Part shown: positions 24,798 to 33,538 of the stretch, in pieces | How the letters are laid out: every line of letters starts with the position of its first letter | How positions within the stretch are numbered: the first letter of the stretch is position 1 | Source of the DNA: Streptomyces sp. DT2A-34 | GTDB taxonomy: Bacteria > Actinomycetota > Actinomycetes > Streptomycetales > Streptomycetaceae | Length of the DNA: 64,000 bases | Direction: 5' to 3' | NCBI RefSeq assembly: GCF_030499515.1 | Contig: NZ_JASTWJ010000001.1 | Coordinates: 3,762,001 to 3,826,000, forward strand | Position numbers and translations under genes: made by a program | The notes under the pieces: generated by a model | Database searches by the model: none | Seen by the model: only the letters and a program-made list of their open reading frames with translations | What the model was told of the DNA's origin: nothing

Positions 24798-26265
24798 GCC
24801 CCCCATTACCTTTTTGGTAGCCCCGCAATGGGGCGCCCGGCCTTCGGAGTTGGCATGACTTTCTCCCCCTGTCGATCGCATGTCTTGGGGGGTGGTGTCA
24901 CCGGCTCCGGAGGCATCGACAGACCGCTGATTAGGGGCATGACCACCGGCTTCTTCGCAGGTCGGGAGGCTCTTCGTAATGTGGATGTGGCGATCGGTGC
25001 CGTGGGACGGCCGGGCGAGGACGACCGAAGGACGCACGTGATCGACGTCAGTGACATCGGCGCTTTCCTCGGCCTGGACGTCGGCAAGGGCGAACACCAC
25101 GCCACCGCCGTCACCCCGGCCGGGAAGAAGGCCTTCGACAAGCGGCTGCCCAACAGCGAGCCGAAGCTCCGCGAAGTGTTCGGCAAACTGCAGGCCAAGC
25201 ACGGGACCGTGCTCGTGGTGGTCGACCAGCCGGCCTCGATCGGGGCTCTGCCGCTGGCGGTGGCCCGGGACATGGGCTGCCCGGTCGCCTATCTGCCCGG
25301 CCTGACGATGCGGCGGATCGCCGACCTCTATCCCGGCGAGGCCAAGACAGATGCCCGCGACGCGTTCGTCATCGCAGACGCGGCCCGCGTCATGCCTCAC
25401 ACGCTCCGCTCGGTCGACCTCGAGGACGAGACCATCGCCGAGCTGGAGATGATCGTCGGCTTCGACGACGACCTGGCCGGCGAAGCAACCCGCATCAGCA
25501 ACCGCCTGCGGGGCCTGCTCACCCAGATCCACCCGTCGCTGGAACGGATCCTGGGCCCACGCGTCCAACACCCGGCCGTGCTCAAGCTCCTCGACCAGTT
25601 CGGCTCCCCGGCCCAGATCCGCAAAGCCGGACGCCGACGGCTCATTGCGTTGATACGCCCGAAGGCACCGCGGATGGCCGAGCGGCTCGTCGAGGACATC
25701 TTCACCGCACTGGACGAACAGACCGTCGTCGTCCCGGGCACCGACGCGGCCGCTCTGATCGTCCCCAGCCTCGCCAACTCGCTCCGAGCGGTGCTTGACC
25801 AGCGGAAACTCTTGGCCACCCGGATCGAGGAACTGCTGGAGAACCACCCTCTTTCCAAGGTCCTGACGTCCATGCCGGGGATCGGCGTCAGGACCGGAGC
25901 CCGCATCCTCATCGACGTCGGCGACGGCCGTTCGTTCCCGACCGCCGCCCACCTCGCCGCCTACGCCGGCCTCGCCCCCACAACCCGCAGTTCTGGCTCC
26001 TCGATCCGCGGCGAACAACCATCCCGCCGCGGAAACAAGCAGCTCAAACGGGCCTTCTTCCTGTCCGCGTTCGCGGCTCTGGCCGACCCGGCCTCCCGGA
26101 CCTACTACGACAAGAAGATCAGCCAGGGAAAACACCACACCCAAGCCCTCCTCTGCCTCGCGAGACGACGAGCCGACGTGCTCTTCGCGATGCTCCGCGA
26201 CGGCACCTTCTACGACCCCCAACCCGCCCCATCAGCTTGACGAAACCCATAGGGGCACCCCCCCC
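24798..26265 (+). mobile_element. IS110-family insertion sequence
   Basis: The element has one transposase gene (25038-26240) preceded by about 230 bp of non-coding sequence. That arrangement is typical of IS110-group elements, where the long left end encodes a bridge RNA, and short direct or inverted repeats are lacking. The exact ends cannot be fixed by eye: the left end lies within roughly 24798-24812 and the right end within 26241-26265. Fifteen-base copies of ACCGCCGGAGGCACC flank it (24778-24792 and 26272-26286) and belong to the dispersed repeat it seems to have entered. Confidence 0.75.
25038..26240 (+). CDS. IS110-family transposase (RuvC-like DEDD recombinase)
   Basis: A 400-residue transposase. 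The N-terminal RuvC-like DEDD domain begins FLGLDVGKGEHH (D14), continues with VVVDQPAS and ends with AKTDARDAFVIA; the middle acidic residue is Asp (DQP) where IS621-type enzymes have Glu. The C-terminal transposase_20 domain has SMPGIGVRTGARI and the conserved-serine region TTRSSGSSIRG. The GTG at 25038 follows AAGGA by five bases. IS110 enzymes recombine DNA guided by a bridge RNA. The gene appears intact. Confidence 0.93.
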   Translation: MIDVSDIGAFLGLDVGKGEHHATAVTPAGKKAFDKRLPNSEPKLREVFGKLQAKHGTVLVVVDQPASIGALPLAVARDMGCPVAYLPGLTMRRIADLYPGEAKTDARDAFVIADAARVMPHTLRSVDLEDETIAELEMIVGFDDDLAGEATRISNRLRGLLTQIHPSLERILGPRVQHPAVLKLLDQFGSPAQIRKAGRRRLIALIRPKAPRMAERLVEDIFTALDEQTVVVPGTDAAALIVPSLANSLRAVLDQRKLLATRIEELLENHPLSKVLTSMPGIGVRTGARILIDVGDGRSFPTAAHLAAYAGLAPTTRSSGSSIRGEQPSRRGNKQLKRAFFLSAFAALADPASRTYYDKKISQGKHHTQALLCLARRRADVLFAMLRDGTFYDPQPAPSA

Positions 26266-26292
26266 GGCCCCACCGCCGGAGGCACCGGGCCC

Positions 26293-27573
26293 TCAGTCAG
26301 TCACATCAATCCCATACCGATTCGTCTCCACCCCCGCCGCAGTAACCACCTGCACCTCCACCCGCCCCGGCTCCACATCCGCCGGCACAGGCACCCTCAG
26401 CACCGCATCCGTCGGATTGCTGAACCCCCCGCTCACCGGCACCAACGGCACATGGACATGCACCGCCCCGATCCGCACCACCATCCGCGACAACCGGTCG
26501 GCCCCCTGCGCCCCGGGCGGCACGAACCCGGCCCCTCGGATCTCGATGTCGTCCCCGGTACGGATCGGCGCGTCCAAGTCACCCGCCTCCCGCGCCCGCA
26601 CCACAGAGAGGATCACCGGCCGACCGCCCTCCGCATACTTCCCGGCCAGATACGTCGCCGCCGAGATCAGCACCACCACAGCCAGCCCCCACGGCAGATC
26701 GGGCAACTGATCCGGCCGCCGCCCCAACCGCACCGCCGCGAACAGCAACGCAACCCCGCCGATCACGACGTACTGGATGTCCGCGAACGTCCCCCGCCCC
26801 GCATCATCCGTCAGCAGATCCGCCGCCCGAGGCCGATCCGCCCGCACCTTCTGCAACCGCTGCCCTAGCACCCGCACTCCGACCACCCGCCGCACCAGCA
26901 CAGCGATCGCGCACACCACCGCCAGCACGGTCACCACACCGGCACCCCGCCCGAGCTCGAGACCGGCGATCAGCGCATCGCGCTCCTCGTGCCCGGAGGC
27001 CCCTGCCAGCCTCCCCACGAGCACCAGCACGGCGTAAACCACGAACAGCACCCACGCCCCGGCCACCGCACGCGACGTGGACAGCCGGTTGTCCTCACCG
27101 ATGACCGGCGCCAGCGCCCCGCCCCGCGCCCGGTGGAACCAGGACGCCGCGGTCAGCGCTCCGGCCGTCACGAGCGCCGCCAGCAACCCGGCGGTGCGCG
27201 CCGAAGTCCACCCCGCCCCGATCGCCGTGAACGCCTGCACCAGCAGCAGTACGACGACCAGAACCCAGACCGCCGACGCCGTACGCCACCACAGTCGCGC
27301 CAGCCACGCCTGGCCCTCGGCCCGCCCTCGTTCGGCGACCTGTTCCGCCGACTGCGTCAGTTCCTCGGAAACCCACTGCCGGGAGGCCGAGGCCGAGTGG
27401 GCCACCGCGGCCGGCAGCCCCTGCCCGGCCGCGAACTCGTCCCGTTTCCGCAGGAATTCGGCGACGGCCCGCCGATGCCCCGCACGCGCCCCGTGCGGAC
27501 AGCCCCCACAGGTGCAGCCGCCCCCATGCGCGCCCGCAGCCGCGCCGCCCTGCCCAGCCTCCTGCACCGCCAC
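26293..27573 (-). CDS. multi-pass membrane protein with C-terminal beta domain
   Basis: A 426-residue protein of unknown function. A Gly/Cys/His-rich N-terminus (CTCGGCPHG, a possible small metal site at about 20-28) precedes a helical segment and roughly six to seven membrane helices (95-120, 130-150, 170-190, 215-235, 275-295, 300-320). The C-terminal 100 residues resemble an IPT/TIG-like beta sandwich (IEIRGAGFVPPG, VRIGAVHVHVPLVP, ending ETNRYGIDVTD). The GTG start at 27573 has GGCGGGC upstream. It sits immediately right of the IS110 element with only a short gap, so the IS inserted just beyond its 3' end. Confidence 0.7.
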   Translation of the reverse strand: MAVQEAGQGGAAAGAHGGGCTCGGCPHGARAGHRRAVAEFLRKRDEFAAGQGLPAAVAHSASASRQWVSEELTQSAEQVAERGRAEGQAWLARLWWRTASAVWVLVVVLLLVQAFTAIGAGWTSARTAGLLAALVTAGALTAASWFHRARGGALAPVIGEDNRLSTSRAVAGAWVLFVVYAVLVLVGRLAGASGHEERDALIAGLELGRGAGVVTVLAVVCAIAVLVRRVVGVRVLGQRLQKVRADRPRAADLLTDDAGRGTFADIQYVVIGGVALLFAAVRLGRRPDQLPDLPWGLAVVVLISAATYLAGKYAEGGRPVILSVVRAREAGDLDAPIRTGDDIEIRGAGFVPPGAQGADRLSRMVVRIGAVHVHVPLVPVSGGFSNPTDAVLRVPVPADVEPGRVEVQVVTAAGVETNRYGIDVTD

Positions 27574-27836
27574 GCCCGATGCCCGCCTTCCATACCCTCA
27601 CGACCTGGTGCTCCAGCAACCAGATGACCACATGGCCTTATAGCCTCACGGCCCCCCGACCGGCAGCCGGATCTCACATACCGGCCATCACAGATTGCGG
27701 CCACCGCGCGCACCACCGACAACTCCCGTACGACGACAGCGAATTGTGCCGCACAGCCCCCGCTCCCCTCCCGCAGGCCCGGTCGGCGCGGGTGATGAGA
27801 GCGCCATCGTGTTGACCCGACTGCGAGAATTCCCTT

Positions 27837-28721
27837 ATGGCCGAGATCATCCAGCGCGACGGGACCTGGGCCTTCGACGGCACAACGGTCCGGATCACGC
27901 CGGGACTCCACCGCTCCGTACCGCTGTTCCGGCAGACGTACGGGGAGATCGCCGTACCCCTCGAAGCCGTCGCGAGCATCGTCTTCGAGCCCGAACGCAA
28001 ACGCGGACGGCTGCGCATGCGGCTGCGTGAGGGCGCCGACCCGCTGCTCCAGGCGACCGGCGGCCGGCTCCCGGACCCGGCGGATCCGTACCGGCTGACG
28101 GTGGAAGTCGACCGCGCCGGGGTCGCCGAGTACGTCGCTGAGGAGATCCGGCACGCACTACTCCTGGACCAGATCCCCAAGGAACCGACCAGGACTTACC
28201 TCCTCCCCGGCCCGCCCGTACCCGTCTCCGTCCGCTCCTCCGACGGCACGGTCTCCTTCGACGGCACCCAGGTGCGCATCGACTGGTCCGACACCTCCGA
28301 CCGGGTCAAACGGGCCACCGGCCCGCGCATCATCGACGTCGGCGACCTCGTCCAGGTCGAGTGGCTGCCCAACTCCGGCTACGAGGACGGCTTCCTGCGC
28401 TTCGTGACCCGCGAGACGGTGTTCTCCAAACTCCCGCCCGAGAAGGACCCGTACGCCCTGGACCTGTGGGGCAGCACCCGCCGCGACCTGCTCACGGCCC
28501 TGATCGCCACCGCGGTCACCGCCCGCCTGCCGCACCCGTCCACCCGCACCGGCGTCGACTCCGCGGACCGCCCCCACCCGGCGGCGTCCGTCCCGCCCCC
28601 GGCCGACCACCACGACATACTTCTGCGCCGCCTGCGGGAACTGGGCGAACTCCACCGGGACGGGGTCCTCACGGACGAGGAGTTCGCGATGACGAAGGCG
28701 GTCATCATGCGAGACTTCTAG
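27837..28721 (+). CDS. DUF4429 domain protein with SHOCT-like tail
   Basis: A 294-residue protein with two copies of a DUF4429-like beta-rich domain (about 1-105 and 120-225), each opening with GTWAFDGTTVRIT- or GTVSFDGTQVRID-like strands. After a Pro/Ala linker, a short C-terminal SHOCT-type motif (LRELGELHRDGVLTDEEFAMTK) closes the protein. SHOCT tails commonly mediate oligomerisation. The role is unknown; the family is common in actinobacteria. Its stop codon TAG (28719-28721) is part of the CTAG at the left end of the palindromic element 28718-28895. Confidence 0.85.
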   Translation: MAEIIQRDGTWAFDGTTVRITPGLHRSVPLFRQTYGEIAVPLEAVASIVFEPERKRGRLRMRLREGADPLLQATGGRLPDPADPYRLTVEVDRAGVAEYVAEEIRHALLLDQIPKEPTRTYLLPGPPVPVSVRSSDGTVSFDGTQVRIDWSDTSDRVKRATGPRIIDVGDLVQVEWLPNSGYEDGFLRFVTRETVFSKLPPEKDPYALDLWGSTRRDLLTALIATAVTARLPHPSTRTGVDSADRPHPAASVPPPADHHDILLRRLRELGELHRDGVLTDEEFAMTKAVIMRDF

Positions 28722-28895
28722 GGCCCGTTGCGAAAGTGGCTCCTGCCGCGCGGCGTCCGGCACGCACTCTCGCCGCACCGCCCGAAAGCCCGAGTACGCC
28801 CAGTACGAGGGCTTCCGGGCGGCACGCCGAGAGCACGCACCGACGCCGCGCGGCCGCCCTACGGGCGACGACGCCACTTTCGCAACAGGCCCTAG
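28718..28895. mobile_element. 178-bp palindromic MITE-like element bounded by CTAG
   Basis: The element begins and ends with CTAG and has 23-bp terminal inverted repeats (28718-28740 and 28873-28895, 22 of 23 matching, core GTTGCGAAAGTGGC). Its whole length is an imperfect palindrome centred near 28806 (GAGTACGCCCAGTACGAGG at the tip). It has no open frame. The left CTAG contains the stop codon of the DUF4429 gene and the right one the stop codon of the opposite-strand gene. I recall closely similar sequences repeated in Streptomyces genomes. Confidence 0.75.
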
Positions 28896-29296
28896 TCCTG
28901 CTTCCCGTGGGCCTCCAGGAACTCCCGCGCGGCCTCGGACGTGAGCAGCCGCGGCAGGACCCGCCGCAGCGCAGCCGAGTGCTGCTGAACGCGCTTGAGC
29001 GCGCTTCGGCGATTCGGGGCATTGCCGGGGACGTCTTGGGGCGGGCCGTACCCGGCGGCGACGTATACGTCTTCCAGCCACGCGCTGCCCTGCCGCTTGC
29101 CGTCGGGCCCGACCGAAACCAGCAGAGTCGTGACCGTCGGTTCCCGCCCGCCGAGAAGCCAGACCTCGATCCGCAGGTCGGCACGGCGGAAGAGCACCCC
29201 GTTCTCGGTCTGCTCCGGCCCCGAGAAACCCCCCTCCTCCGTCAGGAAGGAGAAGGCCGCTCCCGCCTCCGACCGAAACTCCTCATCCAGACCCAT
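28892..29296 (-). CDS. conserved hypothetical protein
   Basis: A 134-residue soluble protein, with a mixed beta/alpha pattern in the first 85 residues (FSFLTEEGGFSG, LRIEVWLLGGREPTVTTLLVSVG) and a helical C-terminus (ALKRVQQHSAALRRVLPRLL). No catalytic motif. Similarity to an immunity- or SMI1-like fold is conceivable but not supported by a clear motif. The ATG at 29296 is preferred for GGGGCGG upstream; an ATG at 29308 is close. The stop codon TAG lies in the right CTAG of the palindromic element. Confidence 0.6.
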   Translation of the reverse strand: MGLDEEFRSEAGAAFSFLTEEGGFSGPEQTENGVLFRRADLRIEVWLLGGREPTVTTLLVSVGPDGKRQGSAWLEDVYVAAGYGPPQDVPGNAPNRRSALKRVQQHSAALRRVLPRLLTSEAAREFLEAHGKQD

Positions 29297-29359
29297 CCGC
29301 CGCCCCATGCAGCGATGATCGACCCTTCGCCGCACCGGTGAAAGGCGAAAACTCGACGG

Positions 29360-30166
29360 CTAGCTCAGCAGATCCGGCTCGCTGCGGCTGACCTCCTGCC
29401 AGAGCGGCTGGTAGTTGATCCACGCCACCAGATCCCCGCCCAACTGCTCCCGCGTGGCCACCGCCTGCCGATGCTCGATGAGTACCGGGCGCCCCGCGGC
29501 CTTGGCGGTGAGCTGCACCTGGCAGGACCGCTCCATCGACAGGAACCACCAGGCCGCCGCGTCGACCGAGTCGCCGACGGTCAGCAAGCCGTGGTTGCGC
29601 AGGACGAGCGCCTTGTGTGAGCCGAGCGCGGCCGCGATCCGTCGGCCCTCCAGGGCGTCGACGGCGACCCCCGAGTAGGCGTCGTAGAGCGCGTGGTCCT
29701 CGTAGAAGGCGCAGCTCTCCTGGGTGATCGGGTCCAGCAGTTCCCCGAGCGCCGCGAGCGCCCGCCCGTGCACCGAGTGGCAGTGGGTGACGGCGACGAC
29801 GTCCGGGCGGGCGGCGTGGACCTGGGAGTGCACGGTGAAGGCCGCCTGGTTGACGTGGTAGCGGCCCTCGATCACCTGTCCCTCGGAGTTGGCGAGCACC
29901 AGGTCGCTGACGGTGACGTGCTTGAACGGCATCCCGAACGGGTTGACCCAGAAGCAGTCGCTGAACTCGGGATCGCGCGCGGTGATGTGGCCCGAGACCC
30001 CGTCCTCGAACCCGAGCCGCCCGAAGATCCGCAGCGCGCCCGCGAGCCGTTCCTTGCGGTGCCGACGCTCGTCCTCGACCGACTCGTGCATCGGCGGCAT
30101 CGCGAACCGCAACTGGTCGGTGGGCAGCGGCGAGGGCGGAATCGGCCCGAGGGGCGTCCCGTGCAT
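29360..30166 (-). CDS. class II aldolase/adducin family protein
   Basis: A 268-residue zinc-dependent aldolase-type enzyme. The domain spans about 38-225. Zinc ligands are seen in HCHSVHG (about 129-135) and NHGLLTVG (about 194-201), with E160/D162 in the FYEDHALYD loop. Family members cleave or epimerise sugar phosphates such as fuculose- or ribulose-phosphate; the substrate here is unknown. The ATG at 30166 has GGAGGACAC. It is a single gene flanked by unrelated ones. Confidence 0.88.
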   Translation of the reverse strand: MHGTPLGPIPPSPLPTDQLRFAMPPMHESVEDERRHRKERLAGALRIFGRLGFEDGVSGHITARDPEFSDCFWVNPFGMPFKHVTVSDLVLANSEGQVIEGRYHVNQAAFTVHSQVHAARPDVVAVTHCHSVHGRALAALGELLDPITQESCAFYEDHALYDAYSGVAVDALEGRRIAAALGSHKALVLRNHGLLTVGDSVDAAAWWFLSMERSCQVQLTAKAAGRPVLIEHRQAVATREQLGGDLVAWINYQPLWQEVSRSEPDLLS

Positions 30167-30341
30167 GTGTCCTCCAGCACTGGGTTGCTTACGGGGCGGA
30201 AGTTACCGTCGGTCAGCGCAGGAGAACAGAGATGTTCTGTAAAGATGCGGCCCTCGTCACGCCCTCGTCACGGCCTCCTCACGCCCCCGGGGCCGCGGAA
30301 ACCGGACAGCAGATGTCGGATATCGGCGCCACACTCGCCGT

Positions 30342-30815
30342 ATGACAGCGAACTGGGCAACCTTCACCGCGGCGGAACCGGAGCTCGCCCGCACCGCCGA
30401 GGAGCGCTTCTGCGCCTTCACCCACCACGTCCTCGCCACCCTCCGCAAGGACGGCTCCCCCCGCACCACCGGCCTGGAGGTCCGCTTCCTCGACGGCGAG
30501 CTGTGGCTCGGCATGATGCCGAACTCCCTCAAGGCCCTCGACCTGCGCCGCGATCCGCGCTTCGCGCTCCAGGCGAACCCCGGGGAGGGGCAGTCCATGG
30601 GCGGCGGCGACGTACGGATCGCCGGGCGGGCGATCGAGGTCGAGGACCCGGAGGTGAAGGCCGCATACGGCGAAGAGGTGGAACCGCCGGAGCCGTTCCA
30701 CCTCTTCCGTACCGAGCTGACGCAGGTCGTGCGGACCTATGTCGAGGACGACAAGTACCTGGTCGTCCAGATCTGGCAGCCCGGCGAGCCCCTGCGCACG
30801 ATCAAGCGCACCTAG
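30342..30815 (+). CDS. pyridoxamine 5'-phosphate oxidase-like flavin protein
   Basis: A 157-residue split-barrel protein of the pyridoxamine 5'-phosphate oxidase group. The order HHVLATLRKDGSPRTTGLEVRFLDGELWLG is characteristic, with a following MMPNSLKALDLRRDPRFAL loop near the cofactor site. Proteins of this kind in actinobacteria bind FMN or coenzyme F420 and reduce various substrates; the true cofactor cannot be told. Divergent from the aldolase gene and convergent with guaA. The ribosome-binding site is weak. Confidence 0.8.
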   Translation: MTANWATFTAAEPELARTAEERFCAFTHHVLATLRKDGSPRTTGLEVRFLDGELWLGMMPNSLKALDLRRDPRFALQANPGEGQSMGGGDVRIAGRAIEVEDPEVKAAYGEEVEPPEPFHLFRTELTQVVRTYVEDDKYLVVQIWQPGEPLRTIKRT

Positions 30816-30855
30816 GGCCCGCCCCACTCGCCTGTAGGGCCCTGGCCCGTGGGGC

Positions 30856-32433
<1,578 letters not shown>

Positions 32434-32534
32434 GGGTTGCCTTCCGGCGGTGAGCGAGGTGTGTGTGAGGCCGAGTCTACCGGGCTCGGCGGGAGCCCCC
32501 CTGGGCCGAAGGCCGTCTCAGGATGCGAACCGCC

Positions 32535-32563
32535 TTGGACGCCTCCGGGAGGCAGGGCATACT
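32535..32563 (+). promoter_or_regulatory. candidate promoter of the chorismate mutase leader
   Basis: A -35 TTGGAC (32535-32540), a 17-base spacer, and a -10 CATACT (32558-32563) place the start site at A32570, which is the A of the leader-peptide ATG. Such leaderless starts are common in Streptomyces. Confidence 0.55.
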
Positions 32564-32569
32564 GACCCC

Positions 32570-32641
32570 ATGCTCACGCACCCGGCCTACCTCTTTACCT
32601 ATGGCAACCGGCCCACCGGCTGCCATGGTCGTGCTGCTTGA
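32570..32641 (+). CDS. candidate 23-residue leader peptide upstream of chorismate mutase
   Basis: The ATG coincides with the predicted transcription start, so no Shine-Dalgarno is needed and none is present. The peptide begins MLTHPAYLFTYG and ends GCHGRAA; three aromatic residues (Y7, F9, Y11) fall within five codons. Their codons TAC, TTT and TAT include two that are very rare in Streptomyces. A hairpin follows immediately in the message (32601-32626), and a GC-rich terminator hairpin (32661-32697) lies before the mutase gene. This is the layout of an amino-acid attenuator responding to aromatic amino acids. Not previously described to my knowledge. Confidence 0.55.
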   Translation: MLTHPAYLFTYGNRPTGCHGRAA

Positions 32642-32697
32642 GCAACTGACAAGCGACTTCCCAGGCGCCCCGGGCCGACAAGGTCCGGGGCGCCTGG
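32601..32697 (+). terminator. candidate attenuator: pause hairpin and terminator hairpin
   Basis: The first hairpin is ATGGCA/TGCCAT plus CCGG/CCGG around a 4-base loop (32601-32626, one mismatch). The second is a perfect 13-bp stem CCAGGCGCCCCGG with its complement (32661-32673 and 32685-32697), followed by CGTTTCC. It stands between the leader peptide and the chorismate mutase start at 32756. Confidence 0.6.
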
Positions 32698-32755
32698 CGT
32701 TTCCGGGTCCTGTCGCTCCGGGGCGGCCCCGCCCATCCAGCGAGGAGCCTCCGAG

Positions 32756-33076
32756 ATGACCACCACCTCCACCACCCCCGCACAGACCCAGACCTCAGCA
32801 GCTGACGCTGCGGGCGGCGCGCACACCGCCGAGGCCGCCGGCGTGATCACCGGCGCCCGTGAACGCATCGACGCGCTCGACGACCGGATCATCGGCCTGA
32901 TCCAGGAACGGATGGCCGTCTCGGCCGTCATCCAGGAGGCGCGGATCACCTCCGGCGGTCGGCGGGTGAACCTCTCCCGCGAGATGGAGGTCCTCAACCA
33001 CTACAGCGAGGCGCTGGGCAAGCCGGGTACGGCGCTCGCCATGACGCTCCTCGAACTGTGCCGCGGTCGCATCTGA
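32756..33076 (+). CDS. chorismate mutase, AroQ type
   Basis: A 106-residue all-helical mutase of the AroQ class. A Thr/Ala-rich N-terminal tail (1-30) precedes three helices. Typical residues are R35 (GARERIDALDDRIIGLI), the R52 region (QERMAVSAVIQEAR) and the C-terminal SREMEVLNHYSEALG. It converts chorismate to prephenate, the entry to Phe and Tyr synthesis. The ATG has GAGGAG ten bases upstream. The aromatic leader peptide and hairpins just upstream fit end-product control of this enzyme. Confidence 0.9.
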   Translation: MTTTSTTPAQTQTSAADAAGGAHTAEAAGVITGARERIDALDDRIIGLIQERMAVSAVIQEARITSGGRRVNLSREMEVLNHYSEALGKPGTALAMTLLELCRGRI

Positions 33077-33243
33077 GTTCGGGCCCCCCTCTCACCCGTA
33101 CGGCCCGTGACGCCTCCCGGATGCCTTCGTTGGTACCGGTGTCCGTGCCAGCCAGGGGCGGGCCCGAAAGAACCACGCGTGGCTCGCTGGAGTGATGAGG
33201 CGTACGGATCGTGCCGTGCGCCGTGGGACCTCGCTCCAGGTAA

Positions 33244-33532
33244 GTGACCGGACGGCAGGGGACAGCAGCCCGGTCACCCAAGAGAACGGTCGGCTCCGGG
33301 GACGCCCGGGGCCGACCGGCGGAAGTGCCGGAACGGAGTACAAGGCCGGGTCGAGCGGTTGCGGTGCCCGCACCCATCCAGCACGATTCGAGAAAGCTCC
33401 GAGTCCCGTCGTAGACCCGGACCACAGGACCAGCGGCGCACCCCCCGGCGCCGCTCCCCAAGCACCGACGCTGCCCTGACGTCGGTGCTGACGAAAGAAG
33501 GGCCCCGCGGCTCCGCCCTGCGGGGCCCTTCT
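33244..33532 (+). ncRNA. candidate structured RNA of about 290 nt
   Basis: Six hairpins follow each other on the plus strand: GTGACCGG/CCGGTCAC (33244-33277), GGTCGGC with an inner CCGGG (33288-33317), CCGGC/GCCGG (33316-33331), AGCGGCGC/GCGCCGCT (33432-33455), AGCACCGACG/CGTCGGTGCT (33461-33489) and the terminator at 33496-33532. Four of these stems are perfect. There is no good ribosome-binding site, and the frames here have low third-position GC. It may be an sRNA or the structured 3' trailer of the chorismate mutase message. Confidence 0.4.
33496..33532. terminator. strong terminator before the convergent gene
   Basis: A perfect 13-bp stem AGAAGGGCCCCGC with its complement and an 11-base loop, preceded by an A-rich and followed by a T-containing stretch. 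It serves both strands. Confidence 0.85.
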
Positions 33533-33538
33533 CATGTC

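Noticed and set aside
32523..32759. Alternative 78-codon frame before chorismate mutase
   Set aside because: It overlaps the better-supported leader peptide and terminator and lacks coding bias.
33192..33479. 95-codon open frame in the structured intergenic region
   Set aside because: Low third-position GC, no ribosome-binding site, and it overlaps several perfect hairpins.
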